NCBI GenBank assembly: GCA_012511245.1
Contig: JAAZGM010000233.1
Coordinates: forward strand, 1 to 17,562
Reading direction: 5' to 3'
From: Methanomicrobiales archaeon
GTDB taxonomy: Archaea > Halobacteriota > Methanomicrobia > Methanomicrobiales > Methanoculleaceae
Length of the DNA: 17,562 nt
Positions 7,288-15,333 of this stretch are shown in pieces. The stretch's first letter is position 1; each line of letters opens with the position of its first letter. Position numbers and translations under genes: made by a program. The notes beneath the pieces were generated by a model. It had not been told where the DNA came from. It did not search any database and saw only the letters and a program-made list of their open reading frames with translations.

Positions 7288-9879
7288 ATGTCGCCGTCAC
7301 ATCAACTACCCAAAAACTATGATATCGAAGACGTGGAGACGCGCTGGCAGAAGACCTGGCAGGATGAGGAGAACTATTTCGACCCCGCCTCGTCAAAACC
7401 GCAGTTCATCATCGATACGCCGCCTCCCTACCCCACCGGCAACTTCCATATCGGGAATGCGCTGAACTGGTGTTATATCGACTTCATCGCGCGGTACAAG
7501 CGTATGCGCGGCTACAACGTCATGTTCCCGCAAGGATGGGACTGCCACGGCCTCCCGACCGAGGTGAAGGTCGAGGAGACCTACGGGATCACCAAGAACG
7601 ATGTACCGCGGGAGAAGTTCCGGGAGATGTGCCGCGACCTCACGATCGGGAACATCGAGAAGATGCGGACGACCATGCGCCGTCTCGGGTTCTCCATCGA
7701 CTGGAGTCACGAGTACATCACCATGCTCCCGGAGTACTACAAGAAGACCCAGGCATCGTTTTTGCAGATGCTCAAGGCCGGCGACATCTACCAGAGCGAG
7801 CATCCGGTGAACTTCTGCACCCGGTGCGAGACGGCCATCGCGTTTGCCGAGGTCAACTACGTGCCCCGCACCACCAAACTCAACTACTTCGACTTTGACG
7901 GCGTCGAGATCGCCACCACCCGGCCGGAACTGCTTGCGGCCTGCGTTGCCGTGGCCGTCCACCCTGAAGACGCGCGATATCACGGGATGAAGGGGAAGAG
8001 ACTCACTGTCCCGATCTTCAGCCATGACGTCCCGATCATCGAAGACGTCGTGGTCGACCCGGAGTTCGGCAGCGGTGCGGTGATGATCTGTACGTTCGGC
8101 GACAAGACGGATGTCTACTGGTGGAAGCAGCATGGTCTGGATCTCCGGAAGGCGATCGACCGGCAGGGCATCATGACCGCGACCGCGGCCCCGTATGAGG
8201 GGATGACGTCGGAGGCCTGCAGGGACGCGATCCTCCACGATATGCAGGAGGCCGGGATCCTGAAGCGGCAGGAGGAACTCGAACAGCGGGTGGGGACATG
8301 CTGGCGGTGCAAGACCCCGATCGAGATCCTCTCGGAGCGGCAGTGGTTCGTCCGGGTTCACCAGGATGAGATCCTGGATACGGCACGAAAGATCTCCTGG
8401 ACCCCGGAGCATATGTTTGCCCGGATGGAGAACTGGACGAACTCGATGGAATGGGATTGGTGCGTATCCCGGCAGCGGATATTTGCAACGCCCATCCCGG
8501 TCTGGTTCTGCACCGCCTGCGGTGAGATGGTCCTGCCTGCCGAGGAGGACCTCCCGATCGATCCGACGGTCGATACGCCGAAGATCCCCTGCCCGAAGTG
8601 CGGCGGAACGGACTTCACCGGCGAGGCGGACGTGCTCGACACCTGGATGGACTCCTCGATATCGGTGCTCCACGTTACCGGGTGGGATGGGGCCGGCAGG
8701 CCGCCCTACTTCCCGGCGCAGCTCCGCCCTCAGGGCCACGACATCATACGGACGTGGGCGTTCTACACCATCCTCCGGGCGAAGGCGCTGATCGGCGGCC
8801 ACCCCTGGGATGAGATCCTGGTGAACGGCATGGTGCTCGGGGAGGACGGGTTCAAGATGAGCAAGAGCCGGAGCAACATCATCTCTCCCGAAGAGATCGT
8901 CGTGCAGTATGGCGCGGATGCGCTCCGGCAGTGGGGTGCCGGGGGGGCTACGATCGGTTCGGACATCATGTTCAACTGGAACGATGTCGTCGCCGCGTCC
9001 CGGTTCCAGACCAAACTCTGGAACATCTTCCGGTTTGTCATGGGGCATCTGGACTCCGGAACGGAGAGTACGGCGCCGGTGACGGAGCTCATCGACAGCT
9101 GGCTGCTTGTCCGGCTCTCCGAGACCGTCGCGGAGGTCACCGCCGCGATGGAGGGCTACCAGTTTGACCGTGCGCTTCGTGCGATCCGGGAGTTTGCCTG
9201 GAACACGCTTGCCGACGACTACATCGAGATCGTGAAGGGGCGGTTGTATGCGGACGACAGCAGCAGGGCAAGCGCCTGCAGTGTGCTCCGGACGACGATG
9301 GATACCCTCTGCCGCCTGCTTGCCCCGATCATCCCGTACTTTGCAGAAGAGTGCTACCACAACCTCGCCGGGAGAAGTGTGCACAAAGTGGCCTGGCCGG
9401 ATCTCTCATACACCGACGACGAGGCGCGGCGCCATGGCGATCTCCTGGTGAAGACGGTCGCGGAACTCCGGCGCTACAAGCACGATAAAGGCATGGCGCT
9501 GAACGCTCCGCTCGGCCACGTCATCATCTACACGTCTGAGTCGGTCGACGATGCCGGCGATGCCGGGCGGGCGCTCAACGCCGACGCCCACTGGTCCACC
9601 GGCACACCCGAACTTGAGGAGGTCGTGAGCGGCGTGGACTTCAACATGGCGGTGATCGGGCCGGCGCTCAGGAAGCAGGCACGGGGATTCATGCAGGCTG
9701 TGGAGGCACTCCCGCCGGAACTGCTCAAGAACCCGCCCGCGGCTGTCACCGTCGACGGCGAAGAGATCGCGGTGCCCCCCGGTTCCTTCACACCGAAGGT
9801 TGCCTACCAGGTGGCGGGAGAAGAGGTGGATGTCCTCACGCTCGGGGACGTCGTCGTGACGATCGGACACTCGTCCTGA
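7288..9879 (+). CDS. valS: Valyl-tRNA synthetase
   Basis: A class I aminoacyl-tRNA synthetase that charges tRNA-Val in the cytoplasm; 863 residues, normal for archaeal ValRS. The Rossmann catalytic domain has the HIGH-type motif HIGN (54-57) after PPPYPTG and KMSKS at 523-527. The inserted editing (CP1) domain lies between them, with the threonine-rich TTRPE segment. Zn-ribbon-like Cys pairs occur at CTRCETA, CWRCKTP and in CPKCGGTD. GEADVLDTWMDSS, just before the second half of the catalytic fold, is typical of ValRS. A helical anticodon-binding domain follows the KMSKS region. The start ATG follows a TATA box by about 35 bases. The last 44 bases overlap the convergent tmk gene. Confidence 0.97.
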   Translation: MSPSHQLPKNYDIEDVETRWQKTWQDEENYFDPASSKPQFIIDTPPPYPTGNFHIGNALNWCYIDFIARYKRMRGYNVMFPQGWDCHGLPTEVKVEETYGITKNDVPREKFREMCRDLTIGNIEKMRTTMRRLGFSIDWSHEYITMLPEYYKKTQASFLQMLKAGDIYQSEHPVNFCTRCETAIAFAEVNYVPRTTKLNYFDFDGVEIATTRPELLAACVAVAVHPEDARYHGMKGKRLTVPIFSHDVPIIEDVVVDPEFGSGAVMICTFGDKTDVYWWKQHGLDLRKAIDRQGIMTATAAPYEGMTSEACRDAILHDMQEAGILKRQEELEQRVGTCWRCKTPIEILSERQWFVRVHQDEILDTARKISWTPEHMFARMENWTNSMEWDWCVSRQRIFATPIPVWFCTACGEMVLPAEEDLPIDPTVDTPKIPCPKCGGTDFTGEADVLDTWMDSSISVLHVTGWDGAGRPPYFPAQLRPQGHDIIRTWAFYTILRAKALIGGHPWDEILVNGMVLGEDGFKMSKSRSNIISPEEIVVQYGADALRQWGAGGATIGSDIMFNWNDVVAASRFQTKLWNIFRFVMGHLDSGTESTAPVTELIDSWLLVRLSETVAEVTAAMEGYQFDRALRAIREFAWNTLADDYIEIVKGRLYADDSSRASACSVLRTTMDTLCRLLAPIIPYFAEECYHNLAGRSVHKVAWPDLSYTDDEARRHGDLLVKTVAELRRYKHDKGMALNAPLGHVIIYTSESVDDAGDAGRALNADAHWSTGTPELEEVVSGVDFNMAVIGPALRKQARGFMQAVEALPPELLKNPPAAVTVDGEEIAVPPGSFTPKVAYQVAGEEVDVLTLGDVVVTIGHSS

Positions 9880-10453
9880 TCTCGTCCGCGATGAACCGGG
9901 CGACCTCTTCTTCTGGAAGGAGAGCGTCGACGATGACGAACCGTGACGGGTCGGCCGCTGCAAGGTCCAGGTAGTTCTCCTGCACCCGCGACAAGATTGC
10001 GGCGTTCTCGAAGTACTCTCTCTTTTTCTCCGGACCAAGCCGTGAGACGGCGTCTTCGACGGGGAGCACCAGGAGGAACGTCCGGCCGGGCAGGATAGAC
10101 CATCCCTCATGGATCCGGCGGAGCCAGGAGAGCGGATCGGGGAGGACGCCGTCGAGGACGACCGGCTGGTAGGCGAACCGCGAGTCGGCGTAACGGTCGG
10201 AGATGATGAGTCTTCCCTCATCGAGGGCGGGGCGGATGAGCGTATCGATGTGCGCGGCGTGGTCGGCGCAGAAGAGCAGCGCCTCGGTGACCGGATCCAT
10301 CCGTTCAGCGATCGCCCGCCGCACCGATTCGCCGACCCAGGTGGCGCCGGGCTCGCGGGTGAAGAGGGGGTCGAGGTCGGCGAGCAGCTCGCGGAGATGG
10401 ACGAGAAGCGTGCTCTTGCCGCTCCCGTCGATCCCTTCGATGGTGATCAGCAC
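9836..10453 (-). CDS. tmk: Thymidylate kinase
   Basis: dTMP kinase, phosphorylating dTMP to dTDP with ATP in dTTP synthesis. With the start I prefer it has 205 residues, normal for the family. P-loop EGIDGSGKST lies at 6-15, TREP (dTMP-contacting region) at 32-35, and the DR(Y/H) motif as DRYADS at 86-91. I chose GTG 10453-10451 because a GGAGG lies eight bases upstream and LITIEGIDGSGK is the usual N-terminus. A GTG at 10474 would add seven residues with a poorer ribosome-binding site. The start overlaps the end of the HisA-like gene, so the pair is likely co-transcribed. The 3' end runs 44 bases into valS on the opposite strand. Confidence 0.93.
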   Translation of the reverse strand: MLITIEGIDGSGKSTLLVHLRELLADLDPLFTREPGATWVGESVRRAIAERMDPVTEALLFCADHAAHIDTLIRPALDEGRLIISDRYADSRFAYQPVVLDGVLPDPLSWLRRIHEGWSILPGRTFLLVLPVEDAVSRLGPEKKREYFENAAILSRVQENYLDLAAADPSRFVIVDALLPEEEVARFIADEIRTSVRSSRRRPRA

Positions 10454-11127
10454 GGGGAGCCCCTCCGGAGCCACTCGATCGGCACCGTGCCGCGGTGAAC
10501 GGCTGTTGCTATGATCGCCCCGTCAAACCCGGTGTCGGCGAGGAGGTGGATATCGTCCACCCCGGCGACCCCGCCCCCGTAGAGGAGGCGGCCGGGATAG
10601 CATGCCCTCATCTCTTCGAGGTCTTCCCGGAGAAGGCCGCGCTCCGTCCCCACGTCACTGATATTGAGGATGATACACCCCTCAAACGAGAACGCCGATG
10701 CCTGTGCCAGCATCTCCGAAGGCTTGATGCCCCAGGGGAGCACCCGGCCGCCTTTGATGTCGATGCTGAGGTAGCCGACCCGGTAGGCTGCGAGATCCTC
10801 AATCGCCGTTGCCGCAGTCTCGGTGCCGACGATCGGCGTCACCCCTTCGACCGCCGTGCAGTCGGCAGGCGACCGGCAACCCCGGTCGAGGTAGCACCGT
10901 TCGACCATCGTGGCACAGCGCCGGACGAGGTCGTCCTGCGGCGTCCTGCCCTCGAGACTATCGAGGTCGGCGATGTAGAGATACCGGGGCGCAAGAGTGG
11001 ATAGGTAGGCTTCCGGTTCGGCGGAAGGGGAAATTCCCCAGGAGAGCGGCCGGTAGCCGGCGCGGTCTCCTGACTTCCCATGCACAACGAGACCACCTGC
11101 TAAATCGACTGCAAGAATCAGTTCCAT
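10447..11127 (-). CDS. HisA-related (beta/alpha)8 protein, COG1411-type
   Basis: A 226-residue TIM-barrel protein related to HisA (ProFAR isomerase) but too divergent to call true HisA. It keeps the Asp pair that does acid-base catalysis in HisA: D8 in LILAVDLAGG and D123 in LSIDIKGGR. The phosphate-binding Gly-rich loops YGGGVAG and IIATAVHRGT are also visible. COG1411 members are common in methanogens and their substrate is unknown to me. I chose the ATG at 11127 because the first beta-strand begins there; the longer ORF from 11163 has an unconvincing N-terminus. The gene is divergent from mfnB, with 44 bases between starts, and overlaps the start of tmk downstream. Confidence 0.82.
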   Translation of the reverse strand: MELILAVDLAGGLVVHGKSGDRAGYRPLSWGISPSAEPEAYLSTLAPRYLYIADLDSLEGRTPQDDLVRRCATMVERCYLDRGCRSPADCTAVEGVTPIVGTETAATAIEDLAAYRVGYLSIDIKGGRVLPWGIKPSEMLAQASAFSFEGCIILNISDVGTERGLLREDLEEMRACYPGRLLYGGGVAGVDDIHLLADTGFDGAIIATAVHRGTVPIEWLRRGSPC

Positions 11128-11140
11128 GTCTTCAACGTAA

Positions 11141-11150
11141 TCACTATTAG
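11141..11150 (+). promoter_or_regulatory. Weak TATA-like element for mfnB
   Basis: CACTATTAGG centred about 26 bases before the mfnB ATG, the spacing of a leaderless promoter, although the sequence is a poor TATA box. An AATTAAT at 11163-11169 may serve the divergent HisA-like gene. Confidence 0.3.
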
Positions 11151-11171
11151 GGTGAAGGATCATTAATTTCT

Positions 11172-11861
11172 ATGCAATTACTCGTCAGTCCAAGCAGCAT
11201 TGAGGAAGCACGGAGCTCGCTTTCCGCTGACATCATCGACGTGAAAAAACCCTCAGAAGGGTCGCTGGGCGCAAATTTCCCCTGGATCATCCAGGGGATC
11301 AAGGAGGTCGCCGGCAAAAAACCTGTCAGCGCTGCAATCGGGGACAATGAGTACAAACCGGGAACCGCAGCTCTTTCTGCATATGGGGCCGCGCACGCAG
11401 GTGCCGATTATATCAAAGTCGGCCTGATGTTCGACGGGGAAGACCACGCCCGCGAGGTCATCGAAGCGGTGACAACAGCGGTAAAGCGGGATTTTCCTGA
11501 GAAATACGTCGTCATCGCGGCTTACGCTGATTTTGCGAGGATGGGCACGATCTCGCCGTTCGCGATCAGTTCGCTGGTCGCGGACGCCGGAGCCGATGTC
11601 GCCATGATCGACACCGGTATTAAAGACGGGAAGAGTCTCTTTGAGTTCATGGATGTGGAGACGTTGACCCGGTTCACCGCGCAGAACCAGGATCTGGGAC
11701 TTCAGACTGCCCTTGCCGGGTCGTTGAAGTTCGAGGATCTCGATGCCTTGAAGAGGATCGACCCCGAGATCATCGGTGTCCGGGGGATGGTCTGCGGAGG
11801 CGATCGCTCGATGGCGGTCAGGGCGGAACTGGTAGAGAAAGCAATGATGATGCTCAGGTGA
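11172..11861 (+). CDS. mfnB: MfnB, (5-formylfuran-3-yl)methyl phosphate synthase
   Basis: This enzyme makes 4-(hydroxymethyl)-2-furancarboxaldehyde phosphate from two glyceraldehyde-3-phosphates, an early step of methanofuran (C1-carrier) synthesis. 229 residues form a TIM barrel. The family signatures DVKKPSEGSLGANFPW (23-38), DYIKVGL (79-85) and MIDTGIKDGK (145-154) are all present. By alignment in memory to the Methanocaldococcus enzyme, the catalytic residues correspond to K25, K82, D147 and K151 here, so the active site looks intact. The start has no convincing ribosome-binding site at normal spacing, fitting a leaderless mRNA. guaB follows three bases after the stop, so they probably share a transcript. 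Confidence 0.95.
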   Translation: MQLLVSPSSIEEARSSLSADIIDVKKPSEGSLGANFPWIIQGIKEVAGKKPVSAAIGDNEYKPGTAALSAYGAAHAGADYIKVGLMFDGEDHAREVIEAVTTAVKRDFPEKYVVIAAYADFARMGTISPFAISSLVADAGADVAMIDTGIKDGKSLFEFMDVETLTRFTAQNQDLGLQTALAGSLKFEDLDALKRIDPEIIGVRGMVCGGDRSMAVRAELVEKAMMMLR

Positions 11862-11864
11862 TGT

Positions 11865-13328
11865 ATGTACACCGAGAAGATGCAGATGGAAACAACATTT
11901 ACGTTTGACGACGTGCTCCTTGAGCCCGCCGAATCATGGGTGGAGCCTGCCGATGCCGATGTCAGGTCGCGGTTCTCGCGAAATATTCACCTGACTATCC
12001 CTCTCGTGAGTGCCGCCATGGATACCGTGACCGAGTCGGTGATGGCGATAACCATGGCCCGCGAAGGCGGCATCGGTGTCATCCACCGGAACATGACCGC
12101 TGAAGACGAGGCCGCCGAGGTCAGGATCGTCAAGCAGGCCGAGGACCTGATCGAGCGTGAGGTCGTGGCGGTCGATCCCGAATCCACGGTCACCGACGTG
12201 GAACGGATCATGCGGCAGTATGGTATCGGCGGCGTGCCCGTCATCGAGAACGAGATGGTGATCGGCATCGTCAGTCGGAGAGACATCAGGGCGATCCTCC
12301 CGAAACGCGGTGAGGCGAAGATAACCGACTACATGACGAAGAAGCTGATCACGGCCACCGAAGACATCACGGCGGAGAACGCGCTCGAGACGATGTATGC
12401 GAACAAGGTCGAGCGCCTCCCGGTCGTGGACGCCGATGGGCGCCTGGTCGGCATCATCACGATGCGGGACATCCTCGAGAAACGCCAGTACCCCCACGCG
12501 AACCGCGATGCAAACGGAAAACTCCGGGTCGCCGCCGCGGTGGGCCCCTTCGACTTCAACCGGGCGATGATACTCGTCGAGGCCGGGGTCGACGCCGTGG
12601 TGGTGGACTGCGCCCATGGCCACAACATGAATGTCGTAAAAGCGGTCAAGGAGATCAAGGGAAGCGTCGCCATCGACGTGGTGGCGGGAAACATCGCGAC
12701 GAAGCAGGCGGCCTCGACCCTTGCCGGGACGGTGGACGGGTTGAAGGTGGGCATCGGGCCGGGCTCCATCTGCACGACCCGGATCGTCGCGGGCGTGGGT
12801 GTGCCGCAGGTCTCTGCGATCGCAAACGTCGCTGAAGTGGCGCACGAGGCCGGGGTGCCGGTGATCGCCGACGGCGGTATCCGCTACTCGGGGGACATCG
12901 CGAAGGCGATCGCCGCGGGCGCGGACTCTATCATGGCCGGCAGCCTCTTTGCCGGCACCGACGAGGCACCGGGGAGGGTCACGACGATCAAGGGCCGGCG
13001 CTACAAGCAGTACCGCGGGATGGGATCGCTCGGCGTCATGAGCAGCGGATTGTCGAGCGACCGCTACTTCCAGAAGGGGATAGGGCAGACCAAGTTCGTT
13101 CCCGAAGGCATCGAAGGGGTCACGCCTTACGTTGGGCGGGTCGCGGACGTCATCTACCAGCTCGTCGGCGGCCTGAAGTCTGCGATGGGTTACACCGGCT
13201 CAAAGACGGTAGCGGATCTGCAGAAGAACGGCAAATTCCTCCGGATCACATCCGCAGGGTACGGCGAGAGCCATCCGCACAACATCATGATCACCGACGA
13301 GGCACCAAATTACCGCCTCTTCGAGTGA
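11865..13328 (+). CDS. guaB: IMP dehydrogenase
   Basis: Oxidises IMP to XMP with NAD+, the committed step of GMP synthesis. 487 residues, the usual length. It has the N-terminal FTFDDVLLEP, then two CBS domains (about 95-150 and 155-205) inserted in the barrel. The catalytic Cys loop GIGPGSICTTRIV has Cys at 303. Further on come DGGIRYSGDIAKA, YRGMGSLGVM and a GYTGSKT segment near the C-terminus. The start lies three bases after mfnB. GGTGA overlaps the mfnB stop but is close to this ATG, so the Met codons at 11880 or 11886 are possible alternatives. An oligo-T follows the stop at 13333-13337. Confidence 0.96.
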   Translation: MYTEKMQMETTFTFDDVLLEPAESWVEPADADVRSRFSRNIHLTIPLVSAAMDTVTESVMAITMAREGGIGVIHRNMTAEDEAAEVRIVKQAEDLIEREVVAVDPESTVTDVERIMRQYGIGGVPVIENEMVIGIVSRRDIRAILPKRGEAKITDYMTKKLITATEDITAENALETMYANKVERLPVVDADGRLVGIITMRDILEKRQYPHANRDANGKLRVAAAVGPFDFNRAMILVEAGVDAVVVDCAHGHNMNVVKAVKEIKGSVAIDVVAGNIATKQAASTLAGTVDGLKVGIGPGSICTTRIVAGVGVPQVSAIANVAEVAHEAGVPVIADGGIRYSGDIAKAIAAGADSIMAGSLFAGTDEAPGRVTTIKGRRYKQYRGMGSLGVMSSGLSSDRYFQKGIGQTKFVPEGIEGVTPYVGRVADVIYQLVGGLKSAMGYTGSKTVADLQKNGKFLRITSAGYGESHPHNIMITDEAPNYRLFE

Positions 13329-13332
13329 TATC

Positions 13333-13340
13333 TTTTTATT
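13333..13340 (+). promoter_or_regulatory. AT-rich box: guaB terminator and/or TATA box of the regulator gene
   Basis: TTTTTATT begins five bases after the guaB stop and is centred about 29 bases before the ATG at 13366. It fits both an oligo-T terminator and a TATA box giving a near-leaderless transcript. Confidence 0.5.
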
Positions 13341-13348
13341 GTGAACCC

Positions 13349-13364
13349 ACTAACATTTAGTAAA
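13349..13364. promoter_or_regulatory. Palindromic candidate operator of the regulator/Hsp20 operon
   Basis: ACTAA, spacer CAT, TTAGT: a perfect 5-bp dyad at 13349-13361, lying between the TATA-like box and the start codon. Read differently, 13350-13364 is CTAAC-N5-GTAAA, with one exact half and one partial half of the CTAAC-N5-GTTAG motif reported for the Archaeoglobus fulgidus heat-shock regulator HSR1. Autoregulation is inferred. Confidence 0.45.
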
Positions 13365-13365
13365 C

Positions 13366-13989
13366 ATGCTCGATAGCAGTGAGGTTTCCCGCCTCCTCGA
13401 CATCCTGGGGAATCGGAGCCGACGGCGAATAATAGCACTGTTGAGACAGAAACCGTGTTTTGTGACCGAGATCTCTGAGCGCCTGGTGCTCAGTCCGAAA
13501 GCGGTGATAGAGCACCTGCAGTTGATGGAGCGTGAGCAGCTCCTTGTATCTTACCAGGACGAACGCAGGCGAAAGTATTACTATCTTTCGCATGATATCA
13601 ATGTCATCGTAAGCCTGCAAAAGCAGGACGGGGTTACGCTCCCCTCCATCGAAGAGAACCAGAGAACACGCTTTGCACGAAACCTTGAGGTCTTCAGGAG
13701 GATGGTTCGAGCTCGCGACGAACTTCTGGATAACCTCGAACAACTGGAGCGGGAGATCGAATCGAGATTTGCTGAGATCATGCGTATGCGAGAAGGGTTC
13801 GTCACCGACGAGGGGGACATCGAGATCGTCCTCGTCCTCTCGCATGCTGACCTGAGCCTTATAGAGCTCGAAGAAGTGAGCAGCCTGTCCACGGATGAGC
13901 TGAAACAGAGACTGGACAACCTCGTAGAAACCGGGGTTGTCGAGCGAATCAATGACCGATACCGGATACGTGGTACACATGGCGAATAA
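13366..13989 (+). CDS. ArsR-like winged-helix regulator, HSR1-like
   Basis: A DNA-binding transcription regulator of 207 residues. The N-terminal winged helix covers about 8-75: LLDILGNRSRRRIIALL, recognition-helix region LSPKAVIEHLQLME, wing RRRKYYYLS. A charged, probably dimerising coiled coil covers about 100-142. A C-terminal part (about 155-203) looks like a second winged-helix fold (TDELKQRLDNLVETGVVERI). The gene overlaps the following Hsp20-family gene by 11 bases. That pairing and the protein size recall HSR1 (AF1298) of Archaeoglobus fulgidus, a repressor in an operon with Hsp20. Homology to HSR1 itself is inferred from architecture, not from an alignment. A palindrome in its promoter suggests self-repression. 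Confidence 0.85.
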   Translation: MLDSSEVSRLLDILGNRSRRRIIALLRQKPCFVTEISERLVLSPKAVIEHLQLMEREQLLVSYQDERRRKYYYLSHDINVIVSLQKQDGVTLPSIEENQRTRFARNLEVFRRMVRARDELLDNLEQLEREIESRFAEIMRMREGFVTDEGDIEIVLVLSHADLSLIELEEVSSLSTDELKQRLDNLVETGVVERINDRYRIRGTHGE

Positions 13990-14398
13990 CCCATACGACG
14001 AGATATTTCGAGACATCGCGCGGTTGATGGAGGAGATCTTAAGCGAGATGGCTCCCTGTGACCCGAAATTCATCGGGTTCACCATCATCAGTGGAATACC
14101 AGGTGAGGCTCCCTGTCCTGAACTTACCGAAGGTGAGGAGGGAGCGTCCAGCGTGGAGGTGGTTGAGGGGGACGATTGCATCTACATCACTGCGACGGCG
14201 GACGGCCGGCCGGATGGCGCCCCTTACGTCACGTTCCAGGAAAACTCCGTGATCCTCTGCACCGGCGGCAAGGAGGAGCAGATCATCGATCTCGGTTGCG
14301 AGATCGATATACTGCACAGCTTCTATAACGTGCAGCACGGCGTGATCGATGCTGTCTGCCGGAAGAAGATTGCACAGGGCGAGACCGCCGGGTCCTGA
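13979..14398 (+). CDS. Hsp20/alpha-crystallin family small heat-shock protein
   Basis: 139 residues. The N-terminus NPYDEIFRDIARLMEEIL followed by FIGFTIISG is like archaeal Hsp20/GvpH-type proteins. The remainder has the beta-sandwich pattern of the alpha-crystallin domain: EGDDCIYITA, then ENSVILCTG, then IDLGCEIDILHSFYN and GVIDAVCRKK in place of the usual NGVLEV strand. Small heat-shock proteins hold unfolding proteins without ATP. The C-terminal IXI motif is not obvious. I chose ATG 13979; ATG 13952 in the same frame is an alternative and would lengthen the overlap with the regulator to 38 bases. Several Cys (four to five) are unusual for the family. Confidence 0.8.
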   Translation: MANNPYDEIFRDIARLMEEILSEMAPCDPKFIGFTIISGIPGEAPCPELTEGEEGASSVEVVEGDDCIYITATADGRPDGAPYVTFQENSVILCTGGKEEQIIDLGCEIDILHSFYNVQHGVIDAVCRKKIAQGETAGS

Positions 14399-14468
14399 TC
14401 CTCACCCTCTTTTGCCGCGGGCTTGAACGGATGCGTCTCGGCCCTGAAGGCCATACTTACAGAATGTG

Positions 14469-14521
14469 CAACTATCTCTGGAGTGTGAGTGCCATCGGAT
14501 GGGGATAGTTCCAGGGTTTTT
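14469..14521 (+). terminator. Stem-loop plus T5 downstream of the Hsp20 gene
   Basis: AACTATCTC (from 14470) can pair with GGGATAGTT (ending 14510) with one mismatch, and TTTTT follows at 14517-14521. It may end the regulator/Hsp20 transcript. The stem is modest and the loop long. Confidence 0.35.
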
Positions 14522-14550
14522 GTCGGGGTGGAGAAAGGACTATAGAGGGA

Positions 14551-15063
14551 TCATTTCCCGTCCGCCCCGAGACCGCTGAGCGCCTCACGGATCGCCACGC
14601 GGACGCCATCCACCGCCTCATCCGCAAGAGCCTCACGGAGCGCCACGATTGCGTCCTCTCCGCCGATCGCACCGAGCGATCTGGCTGCGCTCCGCCGGGC
14701 GAACTCGTTCTCATCACTTCGCATACGCCCCAGATGTTCAACCGCCCGGGGGTCGCCAAGCTGCCCGAGCCCCTTCGCTGCCATGTAGCGGACGTGATCC
14801 TTCTCATCGTCGAGCGCGGCGATGAGGGGTGCATACGCCTCGCCGTCACCGAGCAGCCCGAGAGCCTCGGCCGCACGATAGCGCACCTTCCAGTCACCGT
14901 TCCGTAACAGGGCGATGCAGGCAGGCACAGCGGGTTTTCCAATCGCCACGAGACCGCACATCGCCTCCGCCCGCACAGTCTTATCCTGATTGGAGAGGCG
15001 GTTTATCAAGGTCTGTATATTCAAACGGCTGTCTTCTGGTTCAGGAAGTATACTGTCCGTCAT
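14551..15063 (-). CDS. HEAT-repeat (PBS-lyase type) protein
   Basis: 170 residues made almost entirely of four to five HEAT repeats of about 31 residues: VRAEAMCGLVAIGKPAVPA, VRYRAAEALGLLGDGEAYAP, VRYMAAKGLGQLGDPRAVEH, ARRSAARSLGAIGGEDAIVA and VRVAIREALSGLG. Such alpha-solenoids bind partner proteins, and some relatives in phycobiliprotein biology attach chromophores, but nothing here suggests that. The ATG is preceded by GGGAGTGA at a normal distance, so unlike several neighbours this mRNA has a leader with a ribosome-binding site. The partner is unknown. It is convergent with the Hsp20 gene. Confidence 0.87.
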   Translation of the reverse strand: MTDSILPEPEDSRLNIQTLINRLSNQDKTVRAEAMCGLVAIGKPAVPACIALLRNGDWKVRYRAAEALGLLGDGEAYAPLIAALDDEKDHVRYMAAKGLGQLGDPRAVEHLGRMRSDENEFARRSAARSLGAIGGEDAIVALREALADEAVDGVRVAIREALSGLGADGK

Positions 15064-15186
15064 GGTTCTGTCACTCCCGCGGTGTATACCCGGGGCTTAC
15101 ATCACACGTTGAGGCGGCTACGTAATAAGTTCTTAGGGCTGCCGAACGTGTTGCAGGTGCAAAATATCAGCAGCCCCTTTCTGTCG

Positions 15187-15312
15187 TCACGTCAGATATC
15201 TGGAAGCATATATGACCAGACTTGCCGAAACAAAGAGGCCTATCCCGAGGATGAGCGTTCCCAGAGAATTAAACAGGGTGTCGCCTTCAATCCATTTTCC
15301 TGGAACGTGCAT
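15187..15312 (-). CDS. 41-residue single-span membrane microprotein
   Basis: A small ORF read directly from the minus strand. It begins MHVPGKWIEGDTLFNSLGT and continues into a clear membrane helix of about 20 residues (roughly 18-37: SLGTLILGIGLFVSASLVIY), ending in the short tail ASRYLT. A strong TATA box (15334-15347) is centred about 27 bases before the ATG, exactly the spacing of a leaderless archaeal transcript. The gap of more than 450 bases otherwise holds no convincing gene on either strand. I do not recognise the family. The N-terminal soluble end with Trp and the short polar C-terminus suggest a small subunit or regulator of a membrane complex, which is speculation. Confidence 0.6.
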   Translation of the reverse strand: MHVPGKWIEGDTLFNSLGTLILGIGLFVSASLVIYASRYLT

Positions 15313-15333
15313 GGCACCGGATACTGCATCAAG

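Noticed and set aside
7393..9384. 663-codon open frame on the minus strand opposite valS
   Set aside because: It lies entirely antisense to a certain valS gene, is rich in Arg, Pro, Asp and His as GC-rich shadow frames are, and shows no domain.
11934..12845. 303-codon minus-strand open frame opposite guaB
   Set aside because: Composition dominated by His, Asp and Arg; antisense shadow of IMP dehydrogenase.
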